64,000 bases of DNA from positions 310,001-374,000 of the forward strand of contig NZ_RHUM01000001.1 in NCBI RefSeq assembly GCF_003937915.1. The letters run 5' to 3'. The first letter of the stretch is position 1. Each line of letters begins with the position of its first letter. The position numbers and the translations under genes are program-made. Below the pieces are notes generated by a model. That model worked only from the letters and a program-made list of their open reading frames with translations. It ran no database searches and had not been told where the DNA came from. Positions 28,292 through 39,342 of the stretch are shown here, one piece after another. The DNA is from Erwinia sp. 198. Lineage in GTDB: Bacteria > Pseudomonadota > Gammaproteobacteria > Enterobacterales > Enterobacteriaceae.

Positions 28292-30268
28292 ATGTCTGAC
28301 GACAGCAAGATGATTAAGGGTTCGTCAGCAGGCGAACAGGGTGTACTCCGCTCAATGCAGGAGGTGGCCATGAGCGATCAAGATGCCAGCAAAATGCTGC
28401 GCACCTACAATATTGCCTGGTGGGGCAATAATTATTACGACGTCAATGAGCTGGGGCATATCAGCGTCTGTCCCGATCCGGACGTGCCGGAAGCGCGCGT
28501 CGATCTGGCCCGGCTGGTTAAAGAGCGCGAGGCCGAAGGGCAACGCCTGCCCGCGCTGTTCTGTTTCCCTCAAATTTTGCAGCATCGCCTGCGCTCCATT
28601 AACGCAGCGTTTAAGCGCGCGCGGGAATCCTATGGCTATCGCGGCGACTATTTCCTGGTCTATCCGATCAAGGTTAACCAGCATAAGCGCGTGATCGAAT
28701 CCCTGATCAACTCCGGCGAGCCGCTGGGGCTGGAAGCCGGTTCTAAAGCGGAGCTGATGGCGGTGCTGGCGCACGCGGGCATGACCCGTTCGGTGATCGT
28801 CTGTAACGGCTACAAAGACCGTGAGTATATTCGTCTGGCACTGATCGGCGAAAAGATGGGCCACAAAGTCTATCTGGTGCTGGAAAAGATGACCGAAGTG
28901 AAGCTGGTGCTGGAAGAAGCGGAACGCCTGAACGTGGTGCCGCGTCTTGGCATCCGCGCGCGCCTGGCCTCGCAGGGCTCCGGTAAATGGCAGTCCAGCG
29001 GCGGCGAAAAGTCCAAGTTCGGCCTGTCGGCTACGCAGGTGCTGAAGCTGGTCGAAATCATGCGTGAAGCCGGCCGAATGGAAAGCCTGCAGCTGCTGCA
29101 CTTCCACCTTGGCTCGCAGATGGCGAATATCCGCGATATCGCTACCGGCGTACGTGAATCGGCGCGTTTCTATGTTGAACTGGCGAAGCTGGGCGTTAAC
29201 ATCCAGTGCTTCGACGTGGGCGGCGGCCTGGGCGTGGACTATGAGGGAACGCGTTCCCAGTCCGACTGTTCGGTCAACTACGGCCTGAACGAATACGCCA
29301 ACAACGTAATCTGGGCTATTGGCGATGCGTGTGAAGAGCACAATCTGCCGCATCCGACGGTCATCACCGAATCAGGTCGTGCGGTTACCGCGCACCATAC
29401 CGTGCTGGTTTCCAACATCATCGGCGTGGAACGCAACGAGTTTATTACGCCGGAGTCGCCGCCAGCGGATGCGCCTCGCCCGATTATCAGCCTGTGGGAT
29501 ACGTGGCAGGAGATGCACGAGCTGAACAATCGCCGCTCGCTGCGCGAATGGCTGCACGACAGCCAGATGGATCTGTTTGATATCCATACGGGCTACTCGC
29601 AGGGCATTTACAATCTGGAGCAGCGCGCCTGGGCGGAGCAGCTTTACCTGAGCGTTTGTAACTACATTCAGCAGCATCTGGATCCGGGCAACCGCGCGCA
29701 CCGTCCGATTATCGACGAGCTGCAGGAGCGTATGGCGGATAAGATTTACGTCAACTTCTCGCTGTTCCAGTCCATGCCGGACGCGTGGGGTATCGATCAG
29801 CTGTTCCCGGTACTGCCGCTGGAAGGGCTGGATAAAAAGCCGGAGCGCCGCGCCGTGCTGCTGGATATCACCTGTGATTCAGACGGCACCATCGACCACT
29901 ATGTGGACGGCGACGGTATCGCTACCACCATGCCGATGCCGCAGTACGACGTGGATAATCCGCCGATGCTGGGCTTCTTTATGGTCGGCGCGTATCAGGA
30001 AATTCTGGGCAATATGCACAACCTGTTCGGCGATACCGAAGCGGTTGACGTTTATGCTTACGCAGACGGTCGTGTTGATGTGCAGCTGTCGGACGAAGGC
30101 GATACCGTAGCGGATATGCTGGAATACGTGCAGCTGGATCCCAACGAGCTGCTGACGCATTTCCGCAAGCAGATTGCCGAATCCGATCTGGATGACGAGC
30201 TGCGCGCGCAGTTTATCGAAGAGTTTGAAGCGGGTCTCTACGGCTACACTTATCTGGAAGATGAGTAA
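28292..30268 (+). CDS. speA: Biosynthetic arginine decarboxylase
   Basis: SpeA decarboxylates arginine to agmatine, the start of the second putrescine route. The 658 residues equal E. coli. It is a fold-III (alanine-racemase-like) PLP enzyme: [15 protein letters not shown] holds the PLP lysine, [13 protein letters not shown] and [14 protein letters not shown] follow, and [15 protein letters not shown] is near the C-terminus with the catalytic cysteine. ATG 28292 with GAGG upstream gives the family start. A hairpin and T-run separate it from speB, 142 bases on. Confidence 0.98.
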   Translation: MSDDSKMIKGSSAGEQGVLRSMQEVAMSDQDASKMLRTYNIAWWGNNYYDVNELGHISVCPDPDVPEARVDLARLVKEREAEGQRLPALFCFPQILQHRLRSINAAFKRARESYGYRGDYFLVYPIKVNQHKRVIESLINSGEPLGLEAGSKAELMAVLAHAGMTRSVIVCNGYKDREYIRLALIGEKMGHKVYLVLEKMTEVKLVLEEAERLNVVPRLGIRARLASQGSGKWQSSGGEKSKFGLSATQVLKLVEIMREAGRMESLQLLHFHLGSQMANIRDIATGVRESARFYVELAKLGVNIQCFDVGGGLGVDYEGTRSQSDCSVNYGLNEYANNVIWAIGDACEEHNLPHPTVITESGRAVTAHHTVLVSNIIGVERNEFITPESPPADAPRPIISLWDTWQEMHELNNRRSLREWLHDSQMDLFDIHTGYSQGIYNLEQRAWAEQLYLSVCNYIQQHLDPGNRAHRPIIDELQERMADKIYVNFSLFQSMPDAWGIDQLFPVLPLEGLDKKPERRAVLLDITCDSDGTIDHYVDGDGIATTMPMPQYDVDNPPMLGFFMVGAYQEILGNMHNLFGDTEAVDVYAYADGRVDVQLSDEGDTVADMLEYVQLDPNELLTHFRKQIAESDLDDELRAQFIEEFEAGLYGYTYLEDE

Positions 30269-30327
30269 GCCTTAGCCGCGCGGTCGGGCGGCGCTTTTCC
30301 GCCTGACAACCTGAACCCAATCCCTTT

Positions 30328-30364
30328 CTCGTCGGGCCTAACGACGCGACGGGGATTTTTTTTT
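30328..30364 (+). terminator. Possible terminator/attenuator between speA and speB
   Basis: Short arms CGTCG and CGACG are followed by GGGGA and a run of nine T. The stem is weak but the T-run is long, so partial termination before speB is plausible. Confidence 0.5.
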
Positions 30365-30410
30365 AGCTATAACAGCAAGGCCAGCCTGGCCGACAGCAAG
30401 AGAGGGGCTT

Positions 30411-31334
30411 ATGTATAATACTCTGGGCAACCAGTACGATAACTCTTTGGTTTCCAATGCTTTTGGTTTTATGCGTTTTCCGGTTAACTTCCAGCCGTAC
30501 GACAGCGACGCCGAATGGGTGATCACCGGCGTACCGTTTGACGCGGCCACGTCCGGCCGTCCCGGCAGTCGCTTAGGGCCGGGCGCCATCCGGCAGATCT
30601 CGACAAACCTGGCCTGGGAAGGCTGCCGCTGGCCGTGGAATTTCGATCTGCGTCAGCGTCTGAACGTCGTTGACTGCGGCGACCTGGTTTACGCTTTTGG
30701 CGATTCGCAGGATATGAGCGATAAACTGCAGGCCCATGCGGAAAAGCTGCTGGCTAACGGCAAACGCATGATGACCTTTGGCGGCGATCACTACGTTACG
30801 CTGCCGCTGCTGCGCGCGCACGCGAAACACTTCGGCAAAATGGCGCTGGTGCATTTTGATGCGCATACCGATACCTATTCCAACGGCCCGAAGTTCGACC
30901 ACGGCACCATGTTCTACACCGCGCCGCAGGAAGGGCTGATCGATCCGACGCGCTCCGTGCAGATTGGTATTCGCACCGAGTTCGATGCATCGCTGGGCTT
31001 CAACGTGCTGGATGCGGCGCAGATTAACGATCGCAGCGTTGACGATATCATCGCGCAGGTGAAAGAGATCGTGGGCGATATGCCTGTTTATCTGACTTTT
31101 GATATCGACTGTCTGGATCCGGCTCACGCGCCGGGCACGGGCACGCCTGTTGTCGGCGGTCTGACCTCGGACAAAGCAACTAAGCTGGTGCGCGGTCTGC
31201 AAGGGCTGAACATTGTGGGCATGGATCTGGTGGAAGTCGCGCCGGGCTATGACCAGTCCGATATCACTGCGCTGGCCGCCGCCACGTTGGCGCTGGATAT
31301 GCTGCACGTTCAGGCTGTGAATAAAGGCGAGTAA
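30411..31334 (+). CDS. speB: Agmatinase (agmatine ureohydrolase)
   Basis: SpeB splits agmatine, the product of SpeA, into putrescine and urea. The 307 residues (E. coli 306) belong to the arginase family. The two-manganese ligands are in [19 protein letters not shown] and [31 protein letters not shown] ends the active site. The N-terminal [12 protein letters not shown] matches E. coli. It follows speA in the same direction and converges on loiP. Confidence 0.98.
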   Translation: MYNTLGNQYDNSLVSNAFGFMRFPVNFQPYDSDAEWVITGVPFDAATSGRPGSRLGPGAIRQISTNLAWEGCRWPWNFDLRQRLNVVDCGDLVYAFGDSQDMSDKLQAHAEKLLANGKRMMTFGGDHYVTLPLLRAHAKHFGKMALVHFDAHTDTYSNGPKFDHGTMFYTAPQEGLIDPTRSVQIGIRTEFDASLGFNVLDAAQINDRSVDDIIAQVKEIVGDMPVYLTFDIDCLDPAHAPGTGTPVVGGLTSDKATKLVRGLQGLNIVGMDLVEVAPGYDQSDITALAAATLALDMLHVQAVNKGE

Positions 31335-31345
31335 TCGTCGAAAGG

Positions 31346-31370
31346 GGCCAGCCGCAGGGCTGGCCTTGTT
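31346..31370. terminator. Terminator between speB and loiP
   Basis: The perfect stem GGCCAGCC/GGCTGGCC with loop GCAG is followed on the plus strand by TTGTT. The genes converge, so it may serve both. Confidence 0.7.
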
Positions 31371-31375
31371 CAGGC

Positions 31376-32128
31376 TTATTTTCCGGCTTCGATGCGCGCT
31401 TTAATATGCGCCGCACGGGACTCGGAAGAAGGGTGAGAATCGAACATGGTGCTCGCGCTGCCGCCTTCCAGCTTCGCCAGTTTCTCAAAGCTGGTTTCCA
31501 GACCCAGCGGGCTGATACCGCGCTTTTTCAGCAGATCGAACGAGTAGTCGTCCGCCTGCGACTCCTGTTTTTGCGAGAACTGCGCGTTAACCAGCTTTTC
31601 GCCCAGATCGCCCAGCTGCGACTGCGACAGCGTGGCGGCAATACCACCAACGGATGCGGCTGCGGTACGCGCTGCGGTGGTGCCGTAAGCGACCTGCATC
31701 GCGCGGCGGGTATGGCCCAGCGCCACGTGACCCATTTCATGGCCCAGCACGCCTTCCACTTCATTGTCCGTCATCATATCCATCAGGCCGCTGTAAACGC
31801 GGATACAGCCGTTGGCCATCGCCCAGGCGTTAACGTCTTTGGTCAGGTAAACCTTGTAGTTAGCAGGCGTGCCGTTGATGTTATCGCCAAGCGCGGCGGC
31901 GATTTTATTCAGGCGCTGGGTATAAACGCTGTCGGCTGGCGCAATCTGCGCTTCGCTGTCCATTTGCTCGCACGATTTTACGCTCAGCTCTTTTACCTGT
32001 GCGTCGCTAAGCGAAGCGGCCTGATAGGCCTGCGCGCCAGACTGCAACAGCGCGTTGCTGTCAAAATTCTGACAGCCGGTCAGTGCGGTAGCGACGGCCA
32101 ACGCCATCAGGGAAGCGGGTATTTTCAT
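31376..32128 (-). CDS. loiP: Outer-membrane lipoprotein metalloprotease LoiP
   Basis: LoiP (YggG) is an M48 zinc protease induced at low osmolarity and held at the outer membrane. ATG 32128 gives MKIPASL and a lipoprotein signal with LTGC as lipobox; a much longer frame upstream lacks any signal at its start and is rejected. The protease motif VLGHEMGHVALGH carries HExxH, and ESQADDYSFDLL provides the third zinc ligand. The 250 residues compare with 252 in E. coli. E. coli LoiP works with BepA; that partner is not in this window. Confidence 0.94.
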   Translation of the reverse strand: MKIPASLMALAVATALTGCQNFDSNALLQSGAQAYQAASLSDAQVKELSVKSCEQMDSEAQIAPADSVYTQRLNKIAAALGDNINGTPANYKVYLTKDVNAWAMANGCIRVYSGLMDMMTDNEVEGVLGHEMGHVALGHTRRAMQVAYGTTAARTAAASVGGIAATLSQSQLGDLGEKLVNAQFSQKQESQADDYSFDLLKKRGISPLGLETSFEKLAKLEGGSASTMFDSHPSSESRAAHIKARIEAGK

Positions 32129-32281
32129 ATTTCCATCCATTAGATAACAAGGTAATAAAAACAAAGACCTGCCGTTAAAGGCAGGGAATAAGATTGGCAC
32201 TATGTTAACTTCCTGTGCGCTAATGCATAGTTCCAACGTCTGAAAAACGCAAGTATGGCCCTGTTTTTTTGCACTTTTCAC

Positions 32282-32313
32282 CATGTACATTCGGCTGCGC
32301 TTTCATGTACATT
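32282..32313. promoter_or_regulatory. Pair of CATGTACATT direct repeats before tktA
   Basis: The 10-mer CATGTACATT occurs at 32282-32291 and 32304-32313, 22 bases apart (two helical turns). Each contains the palindrome ATGTACAT. They lie about 90-120 bases upstream of tktA and 154 bases upstream of loiP. This is a typical layout for two dimers bound side by side. The regulator is not recognised. Confidence 0.5.
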
Positions 32314-32402
32314 GAGGGTCGTCTTTTGCAGCTTTGCCTGATAACTCGTTGATTAAAATAGGTTAAGGACGGCGAAGCCTTTAATCCGACCTGGAGTAGA
32401 AC

Positions 32403-34394
32403 ATGTCTTCTCGTAAAGAGCTTGCGAACGCCATTCGCGCATTAAGTATGGATGCTGTACAGAAAGCGAAATCCGGCCACCCTGGCGCACCCATGGGCAT
32501 GGCGGATATTGCCGAAGTGTTATGGCGTGATTTCCTGAACCATAACCCCACCAACCCGCTGTGGGCCGACCGCGACCGCTTCGTGCTGTCCAACGGACAC
32601 GGCTCGATGCTGATTTACAGCCTGCTGCACCTTTCTGGCTACGATTTGCCGATTGCCGAGCTGGCAAACTTCCGTCAGCTGCATTCCAAAACTCCAGGTC
32701 ATCCGGAATACGGCTACACCGCCGGCGTTGAAACCACCACTGGCCCGCTGGGGCAGGGCATCGCCAACGCCGTGGGCATGGCTATCGCCGAGCGCACGCT
32801 GGCTGCGCAGTTCAACCGTCCTGGCCATGATATCGTCGATCATAACACCTATGTGTTTATGGGCGACGGCTGCATGATGGAAGGGATCTCGCACGAAGTT
32901 TGCTCGCTGGCCGGTACGCTGAAGCTGGGCAAGCTGGTGGCCTTCTATGATGACAACGGCATCTCTATTGATGGTCACATCGACGGCTGGTTTACGGACG
33001 ATACGGCACAGCGTTTTGAAGCCTACGGCTGGCACGTGGTGCGCGGCGTGGACGGACACGACGCGGAAGCCATCCGTAAAGCGGTTGAAGAAGCAAAAGC
33101 GGTCAGCGACAGGCCTTCACTGCTGATGTGCAAAACCGTGATCGGTTTCGGTTCGCCTAATAAAGCCGGCACGCACGATTCCCATGGCGCGCCGCTGGGC
33201 GACGAAGAAATCGCGCTGACCCGTAAACAGCTGGGCTGGAACCACGCGCCGTTTGAAATCCCTCAGGATATCTACGCGCAGTGGGATGCCAAAGAAGCAG
33301 GCAAGGCGAAAGAAGCAGCCTGGAACGAGAAGTTCGCGGCCTATGCCAAAGCTTATCCCGAGCTGGCTCTGGAGTTCCAGCGCCGCACCAAAAACGAGCT
33401 GCCGGAGAACTGGCAGGCCGAGTCGCAGAAATTCATTGAACAGCTGCAGGCCAATCCGGCCAAAATCGCCAGCCGTAAAGCCTCGCAAAACGCGCTGGAA
33501 GCTTTTGGCAAGCTGCTGCCGGAATATCTGGGCGGTTCCGCCGACCTGGCGCCAAGCAACCTGACCATGTGGTCTGGCTCCAGGCCGATCAACGAAGACG
33601 CGGCGGGCAACTATATTCACTACGGCGTGCGTGAGTTCGGCATGACCGCTATCGCCAACGGCATTACGCTGCACGGCGGTTTCCTGCCGTATACCGCCAC
33701 CTTCCTGATGTTTGTGGAATATGCGCGTAACGCTGCCCGTATGGCCGCGCTGATGAAAATTCGTCAGGTGATGGTCTATACCCACGACTCTATCGGTCTG
33801 GGTGAAGATGGCCCAACGCACCAGCCGGTTGAGCAGCTGGCCAGCCTGCGCGTCACGCCGAACATGAGCGTGTGGCGTCCGTGCGACCAGGTTGAGTCTG
33901 CGGTAGCCTGGAAATATGCGATTGAGCGTCACGACGGCCCAACCGCGCTGATCTTCTCTCGCCAGAATCTGGCGCAGCAGGAGCGTAGCGCCGGGCAGCT
34001 GGCTAACGTGGCTCGCGGCGCCTATATCCTGAAAGATTGCGACGGCACGCCGGAAGTGATCCTGATTGCAACCGGTTCTGAAGTTGAGCTGGCGGTTGGT
34101 GCTTACGAGAAGCTGAGCGCGGAAGGGCATAAGGCTCGCGTGGTGTCCATGCCTTCTACCGATGCTTTCGACAAGCAGGATGCGGCCTACCGTGAAGCCG
34201 TACTGCCGAAAGCGGTTGGCGCGCGCGTGGCGATTGAGGCCGGTATCGCCGATTACTGGTTCAAGTACACTGGCCTGCATGGTGCGGTGGTTGGCATGAC
34301 CACCTTTGGCGAGTCGGCACCGGCCGAGAAGCTGTTTGAAATCTTCGGCTTCACCGTAGACAACGTGGTCGCTAAAGCGAAAGAGCTGCTGTAA
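32403..34394 (+). CDS. tktA: Transketolase
   Basis: TktA moves two-carbon ketol units between sugar phosphates in the pentose phosphate pathway, using thiamine diphosphate. The 663 residues equal E. coli TktA. The thiamine-diphosphate motif is [39 protein letters not shown] lies in the Pyr domain. GGAG precedes the ATG at a good distance. With rpiA (43.1 kb) it forms the non-oxidative branch, whose products enter the epd-pgk-fbaA cluster next door. Confidence 0.98.
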   Translation: MSSRKELANAIRALSMDAVQKAKSGHPGAPMGMADIAEVLWRDFLNHNPTNPLWADRDRFVLSNGHGSMLIYSLLHLSGYDLPIAELANFRQLHSKTPGHPEYGYTAGVETTTGPLGQGIANAVGMAIAERTLAAQFNRPGHDIVDHNTYVFMGDGCMMEGISHEVCSLAGTLKLGKLVAFYDDNGISIDGHIDGWFTDDTAQRFEAYGWHVVRGVDGHDAEAIRKAVEEAKAVSDRPSLLMCKTVIGFGSPNKAGTHDSHGAPLGDEEIALTRKQLGWNHAPFEIPQDIYAQWDAKEAGKAKEAAWNEKFAAYAKAYPELALEFQRRTKNELPENWQAESQKFIEQLQANPAKIASRKASQNALEAFGKLLPEYLGGSADLAPSNLTMWSGSRPINEDAAGNYIHYGVREFGMTAIANGITLHGGFLPYTATFLMFVEYARNAARMAALMKIRQVMVYTHDSIGLGEDGPTHQPVEQLASLRVTPNMSVWRPCDQVESAVAWKYAIERHDGPTALIFSRQNLAQQERSAGQLANVARGAYILKDCDGTPEVILIATGSEVELAVGAYEKLSAEGHKARVVSMPSTDAFDKQDAAYREAVLPKAVGARVAIEAGIADYWFKYTGLHGAVVGMTTFGESAPAEKLFEIFGFTVDNVVAKAKELL

Positions 34395-34401
34395 TAAACC
34401 G

Positions 34402-34432
34402 GGTTCGCCTGTGCAAACAGGCGAACCTTCTT
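34402..34432 (+). terminator. Terminator of tktA
   Basis: The perfect 11-base stem GGTTCGCCTGT with loop GCAA is followed by TTCTTG, 7 bases after the tktA stop. The bactofilin gene converges from the right. Confidence 0.8.
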
Positions 34433-34434
34433 GC

Positions 34435-35172
34435 CTACTGCGCAGTGTCCCGCAAATGGAAATCCTGGCTGGGTGCTATCACCGGCTCCGCAAAGCTTTT
34501 CACCACGTTGCTTTCCTGTTCTCTTTCCGTCTTATAGGGCTTGGACTGACCATAAAATTTGCCCTGCTGGTTGATCGAAAGCGATTCGCACTCGATGGTG
34601 CCATCCATAAATCCGTTGGCGTTAATGGCCACCTCCCGACTACAGCATAACCCTTTCAGCTCGCCGCTGATTTCGGTGCGCTGCGCCCGGATTTCCCCTT
34701 CGACCCGCCCATCTTTCTGCACAAAAACGGTTTTTTCTGAATTTACCTTACCGTTAACGCTGCCGGTGATATGAATATCGCCTGCCGCGCTGATTTCACC
34801 CACTATGGTGCAGGTATCCGGGATAGTGGTGGTGCCTGTGGCAGGCGCGCTGGCGACGCTGACGACGGTTGCGGCAGAGACGCTTTCCTCAAATTCGCCG
34901 TCCATTAGCGAAGCGGAGGAGGGCGGCACGGGCGAAGTATAATTCAGCGGAGCGCCGGGCTGACGGGGATTCTCTTTACGTTTGAACATCGCTATTTCCT
35001 TATTTAACGTGGATTTCCTGAAGGCAAGCCAGGTAAAAATGGCGGAGGCTACGGCCATTAACAGCCCCCGATGCTGGTGGATCAGCAACAGCGTGGTCGC
35101 CCAGCTAAGGGAGTAGACGAGCAGCGCTGAAGCCCAGATAATCCAGAGATACCAAAGCAGGTTGTAATTCAT
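34435..35172 (-). CDS. Membrane-anchored bactofilin (CcmA-like)
   Basis: The 245 residues have two membrane helices (about 7-30 and 36-52), a Pro/Ser-rich linker and a bactofilin beta-helix (about 118-215). That domain has repeated short strands such as CTIVGEISAAGDIHITGSVNGKV and REVAINANGFMDGTIECESL. Bactofilins polymerise without nucleotide and shape cells or place proteins. The layout resembles Proteus CcmA, whose loss curves cells. Met62 is preceded by AAGGAA six bases upstream (34996-35001), so a soluble form lacking both helices may also be made. E. coli has no such gene between tktA and epd. Function here is inferred from the family. Confidence 0.85.
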   Translation of the reverse strand: MNYNLLWYLWIIWASALLVYSLSWATTLLLIHQHRGLLMAVASAIFTWLAFRKSTLNKEIAMFKRKENPRQPGAPLNYTSPVPPSSASLMDGEFEESVSAATVVSVASAPATGTTTIPDTCTIVGEISAAGDIHITGSVNGKVNSEKTVFVQKDGRVEGEIRAQRTEISGELKGLCCSREVAINANGFMDGTIECESLSINQQGKFYGQSKPYKTEREQESNVVKSFAEPVIAPSQDFHLRDTAQ

Positions 35173-35439
35173 ATTCCGGCACGGTTAGTACCAGCAAGTG
35201 GACGCCAGATCCTTCCCGATCCTGCTACAGCCAGCCGCGCTTTTACCGGCGCTCTGCTGTGGGCGTCTCCTTCCTGGAAACGGTTGTCAGAGAGAAAATT
35301 CTGATATTCATCTGCAAAAGTAAGAAAACGCCGTTGATCGTGTCGCTAACTGGTTATTTGAAAGTAAATATCAGTAAAAGTTACTTTACTACTTTGTTGG
35401 GGATGATTGGCCTGTTTTTTATACAGAACCTTACCTAAA

Positions 35440-35455
35440 TGTGATGCAGGTCAGA
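35440..35455 (+). promoter_or_regulatory. CRP-like site upstream of epd
   Basis: TGTGA-TGCAGG-TCAGA matches the CRP consensus at 9 of 10 positions. It lies about 200 bases upstream of epd, an operon that CRP controls in E. coli. Confidence 0.55.
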
Positions 35456-35513
35456 TTTTTAAACTGTGGATTGATCTGGCGCATTCCAATTATTCCGCAT
35501 TGTCTTTATTGTA

Positions 35514-35527
35514 GCTGAACCGTTTCA
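35514..35527 (+). promoter_or_regulatory. Cra (FruR) site upstream of epd
   Basis: GCTGAACCGTTTCA fits the Cra consensus RSTGAAWCSNTHHW at 13 of 14 positions. In E. coli Cra represses epd-pgk. The site is 130 bases before the epd start. Confidence 0.65.
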
Positions 35528-35656
35528 ACAAGCATTGGGGCTGACCTCTTTCCGTTGGAAAAACGGCCCGGTAACGCAAAAATTCCCTGTACAAATGGGA
35601 ACGCCTGGCTCAGGCTAACGCTCCGGTTTTGCACAGAATTTGGATGCAGGAGTGAT

Positions 35657-36703
35657 ATGACGGTTCGTATTGCCATCAATGGTTTTGGACGCATTGGACG
35701 CAACGTGCTGCGCGCGCTTTATGAAACCGGACGCCGGGCGGAGATTACCGTCGTGGCGGTTAACGAGCTGGCGGAAGCCGCCGGCATGGCGCATCTGCTG
35801 AAATATGATACCAGTCACGGCCGCTTTGCGTGGGACGTTCGTCAGGAGCGCGATCTGCTGTGGATAGGCGAAGATCCCGTCCGCATCCTGCATCGGGCCG
35901 CTATCGCCGATCTTCCCTGGAAGGAGCTGAACGTGGATGTGGTGCTGGACTGTACCGGCGTCTGGGGCAGCCGCGCCGACGGCGAAGCGCACCTGGCCGC
36001 CGGCGCAAAAAAAGTTCTGTTTTCCCATCCGGGCGGCAACGATCTTGACGCTACCGTGGTTTACGGCGTCAATGAAAAAGCGCTAAGGGCCAACGACCTG
36101 ATCGTTTCTAACGCCTCCTGCACCACAAACTGTATTATTCCTGTGATTAAGCTATTGGATGATGCTTTCGGCATTGAGTCGGGAACGGTCACCACCATCC
36201 ATTCCGCCATGCACGATCAGCAGGTCATTGACGCTTACCATACTGATTTGCGCCGCACTCGCGCGGCCAGCCAGTCGATAATTCCGGTGGATACTCGCCT
36301 TGCTGCTGGTATCACGCGTATTTTTCCGAAATTCAATGACCGTTTTGAAGCGATCGCCGTGCGTGTACCGACAATTAACGTGACCGCCATTGATTTAAGC
36401 GTCAGCGTCCGCACGCCGGTAAAGGCTTGCGAGGTAAACGCGCTGCTGCGAAACGCATCAGAAAAAGCATTTAGTGGTATAGTTGACTATACGGAACTAC
36501 CGTTAGTCTCCATTGATTTTAATCACGATCCGCACAGTGCCATTGTGGACGGTACGCAAACGCGGGTCAGCGGACAGCACCTGATCAAAACGCTGGTCTG
36601 GTGTGACAACGAATGGGGCTTTGCTAACCGAATGCTCGACACGACGTTAGCCATGGCCGCCAGCGGTTTCAGCCAGGGCGCGGACTGCGCCTTTAAAATT
36701 TAG
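35657..36703 (+). CDS. epd: D-erythrose-4-phosphate dehydrogenase
   Basis: Epd oxidises erythrose 4-phosphate to 4-phosphoerythronate, the first step toward pyridoxal phosphate. It is a GAPDH-family enzyme with [17 protein letters not shown] for NAD binding and the catalytic cysteine in [15 protein letters not shown] 35657, five bases after GCAGGAG, gives [13 protein letters not shown] as in E. coli; a longer upstream frame is not conserved. The 348 residues are slightly longer than E. coli (339) at the C-terminus. It is 22 bases before pgk in one operon with CRP and Cra sites upstream. Confidence 0.97.
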   Translation: MTVRIAINGFGRIGRNVLRALYETGRRAEITVVAVNELAEAAGMAHLLKYDTSHGRFAWDVRQERDLLWIGEDPVRILHRAAIADLPWKELNVDVVLDCTGVWGSRADGEAHLAAGAKKVLFSHPGGNDLDATVVYGVNEKALRANDLIVSNASCTTNCIIPVIKLLDDAFGIESGTVTTIHSAMHDQQVIDAYHTDLRRTRAASQSIIPVDTRLAAGITRIFPKFNDRFEAIAVRVPTINVTAIDLSVSVRTPVKACEVNALLRNASEKAFSGIVDYTELPLVSIDFNHDPHSAIVDGTQTRVSGQHLIKTLVWCDNEWGFANRMLDTTLAMAASGFSQGADCAFKI

Positions 36704-36725
36704 AGAATCAACGAGAGGACTCACC

Positions 36726-37886
36726 ATGTCAGTAATTAAAATGACCGATTTGGATCTTGCCGGGAAACGCGTACTGATTCGTTCTGATTTAAACGTGCCG
36801 GTTAAAGAGGGTAAAGTCACCTCTGACGCACGTATCCGTGCTTCACTGCCGACCATTGAAGCCGCGCTGAAACAGGGTGCGAAAGTGATGGTCACTTCTC
36901 ACCTGGGCCGCCCGACCGAAGGCGAGTACAACGAAGAGTTCTCCCTGCTGCCAGTAGTTAACTATCTGAAAGAAAAAATTTCTTCTCCGGTTCGTCTGGA
37001 AAAAGACTACCTGGAAGGCATTGATATCGCCGAAGGCGAACTGGTGGTGCTGGAAAACGTCCGCTTTAACAAAGGCGAAAAGAAAGACGACGAGGCGCTG
37101 GCGAAAAAATATGCCGCGCTGTGCGACGTTTACGTGATGGACGCCTTTGGCACCGCGCACCGCGCTCAGGCTTCCACGCATGGCGTGGGGAAATTCGCGC
37201 CGGTAGCCTGCGCCGGCCCGCTGCTGGCCAATGAGCTGGAAGCGTTGGGTAAAGCGCTGAAAGAGCCTGCTCGTCCAATGGTAGCGGTGGTTGGCGGTTC
37301 TAAAGTTTCCACCAAATTCGACGTGCTGAACTCGCTGGTGAAAATCGCCGATACGGTGATCGTCGGCGGCGGCATCGCCAACACCTTTGTGGCTATCGAC
37401 AACAAAGTGGGTAAATCCCTGTACGAGCCGGATTTCGTGGAAGCCGCGAAAAAACTGCGCGACGAATACAAAATTCCTGTGCCAACCGACTCCCGTGTCG
37501 GCACGGAATTCTCTGAAACTGCGCCTTCAACCGTGAAGAAAGTCTCTGAAGTTAAAGATGATGAAGAGATCATGGACTTTGGCGACGAAACCGCAGAAGC
37601 CATGGCTAAGTTATTGAAAGAAGCCAAAACTATTCTGTGGAATGGCCCGGTGGGCGTGTTTGAATTCCCGAACTTCCGCAAAGGCACCGAAATCGTGGCG
37701 AAAGCCATTGCCGACAGCGATGCATTCTCTATCGCCGGCGGCGGTGATACGCTGGCTGCCATCGACCTCTTCGGCATTGAAGATAAGATTTCTTATATCT
37801 CTACCGGCGGCGGCGCTTTCCTGGAGTTCGTGGAAGGCAAAACACTGCCTGCGGTAGCTATGCTGGAAGAACGCGCGAAACAGTAA
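36726..37886 (+). CDS. pgk: Phosphoglycerate kinase
   Basis: Pgk transfers phosphate between 1,3-bisphosphoglycerate and ADP in glycolysis. The 386 residues begin [20 protein letters not shown] and contain the signature [12 protein letters not shown], the substrate-binding [20 protein letters not shown] and [13 protein letters not shown] for nucleotide binding. It is downstream of epd (22 bases) and upstream of fbaA (91 bases), the conserved epd-pgk-fbaA order. Codon use is strongly biased, typical of highly expressed genes. Confidence 0.99.
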   Translation: MSVIKMTDLDLAGKRVLIRSDLNVPVKEGKVTSDARIRASLPTIEAALKQGAKVMVTSHLGRPTEGEYNEEFSLLPVVNYLKEKISSPVRLEKDYLEGIDIAEGELVVLENVRFNKGEKKDDEALAKKYAALCDVYVMDAFGTAHRAQASTHGVGKFAPVACAGPLLANELEALGKALKEPARPMVAVVGGSKVSTKFDVLNSLVKIADTVIVGGGIANTFVAIDNKVGKSLYEPDFVEAAKKLRDEYKIPVPTDSRVGTEFSETAPSTVKKVSEVKDDEEIMDFGDETAEAMAKLLKEAKTILWNGPVGVFEFPNFRKGTEIVAKAIADSDAFSIAGGGDTLAAIDLFGIEDKISYISTGGGAFLEFVEGKTLPAVAMLEERAKQ

Positions 37887-37893
37887 CCTCTGG

Positions 37894-37913
37894 GGCGGAG
37901 GGCTGCCTCCGCC
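37894..37913 (+). other. Intercistronic hairpin between pgk and fbaA
   Basis: The perfect stem GGCGGAGG/CCTCCGCC with loop GCTG lies just after pgk, with no T-run. It is more likely an mRNA-stabilising or processing structure than a terminator, allowing separate dosage of the two glycolytic enzymes. Confidence 0.6.
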
Positions 37914-37977
37914 AGAATGATTTGCCCCTTAAAGGCGCAACATCTTTTCCTACTGCCGACGAAACAGGACAAAAGAC

Positions 37978-39057
37978 ATGTCTAAAATTTTTGATTTCGT
38001 AAAACCAGGCGTTGTCACCGGTGACGACGTACAGAAAATCTTCAAAGTCGCAAAAGAGAACAAATTTGCACTGCCAGCGGTTAACTGTGTCGGCACCGAC
38101 TCCATCAACGCCGTGCTGGAAACCGCCGCTAAAGTTAAAGCGCCGGTTATCATCCAGTTCTCCAACGGCGGCGCGGCTTTTATTGCCGGTAAAGGCCTGA
38201 AGTCCGATAAGCCGCAGGCTGCAGCTATCCTGGGTGCCATTTCTGGTGCGCATCACGTACACCAGATGGCCGAACATTACGGCGTGCCGGTTATTCTGCA
38301 TACCGACCACTGCGCGAAAAAACTGCTGCCGTGGATCGACGGTCTGCTGGACGCGGGTGAAGCCCACTTTGAGAAAACCGGTAAGCCGCTGTTCTCTTCC
38401 CATATGATCGACCTCTCTGAAGAGTCGCTGGAAGAAAACATCGAGATTTGCAGCAAATATCTGGCGCGTATGTCAAAAATTAACATGACGCTGGAAATCG
38501 AGCTGGGCTGCACCGGCGGTGAAGAAGATGGCGTTGATAACAGCCATATGGACGCTTCCGCCCTGTATACCCAGCCAGAAGACGTCAACTACGCTTACGA
38601 AAAACTGAACGCAATCAGCCCGCGTTTCACCATTGCGGCCTCTTTCGGTAACGTTCACGGCGTGTATAAGCCAGGCAACGTTAAGCTGACGCCAACCATC
38701 CTGCGTGATTCTCAGGAATATGTGACCAAAAAACATAACCTGGCCCATAACGCGCTGGACTTCGTCTTCCACGGCGGTTCCGGTTCTTCCGCTGCTGAAA
38801 TCGAAGAATCTATCAGCTACGGCGTGATCAAGATGAACATCGATACCGATACCCAGTGGGCGACCTGGGACGGCATCCTGCAGTACTACAAAAAGAACGA
38901 AGGTTATTTGCAGGCGCAGCTGGGCAACCCGGAAGGCGCCGATAAGCCAAACAAGAAATACTACGATCCGCGCGTATGGCTGCGCTCTGCTCAGACTTCC
39001 ATGATTACTCGTCTGGAGCAGGCGTTTAAAGAGCTGAACGCGGTAGACGTACTGTAA
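37978..39057 (+). CDS. fbaA: Class II fructose-bisphosphate aldolase
   Basis: FbaA cleaves fructose 1,6-bisphosphate into two triose phosphates using a zinc ion. The 359 residues equal E. coli. Metal ligands are in ILHTDHCAKKLLPW and in NVHGVYKPGNVKL and DFVFHGGSGSS; IELGCTGGEEDGVDNS is a class II signature. It is the last gene of the glycolytic cluster and is closed by a strong terminator. Confidence 0.99.
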   Translation: MSKIFDFVKPGVVTGDDVQKIFKVAKENKFALPAVNCVGTDSINAVLETAAKVKAPVIIQFSNGGAAFIAGKGLKSDKPQAAAILGAISGAHHVHQMAEHYGVPVILHTDHCAKKLLPWIDGLLDAGEAHFEKTGKPLFSSHMIDLSEESLEENIEICSKYLARMSKINMTLEIELGCTGGEEDGVDNSHMDASALYTQPEDVNYAYEKLNAISPRFTIAASFGNVHGVYKPGNVKLTPTILRDSQEYVTKKHNLAHNALDFVFHGGSGSSAAEIEESISYGVIKMNIDTDTQWATWDGILQYYKKNEGYLQAQLGNPEGADKPNKKYYDPRVWLRSAQTSMITRLEQAFKELNAVDVL

Positions 39058-39075
39058 TTTTCTGGTTCTGAACAG

Positions 39076-39100
39076 AAGGCTCCCTCGCGGAGCCTTTTTT
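39076..39100 (+). terminator. Terminator of fbaA
   Basis: AGGCTCC-CTCGC-GGAGCCT followed by six T, 19 bases after the stop: a classic Rho-independent terminator. Confidence 0.95.
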
Positions 39101-39342
39101 ATGGGTAAGTTTTGGAATGCCCGCTGACGTTTGCCCTGCGCTTTTCTGAAAATATCCGCGCTGTTATCCGCTTTTCCCTTGTTAAAAACCCTGCAAAAAA
39201 AGCGTCTTTGCGGTAACAAATTATTAATTTGCCTCGTTATTTGGCACCGTACAGGATTTTTAGTTACGCTTGAGGTTTGGGATGCCAGCCTGGACTGGCA
39301 GTCTGCTTACTTCCCGTCGGGGAACAACAACAGGATAAGCAA

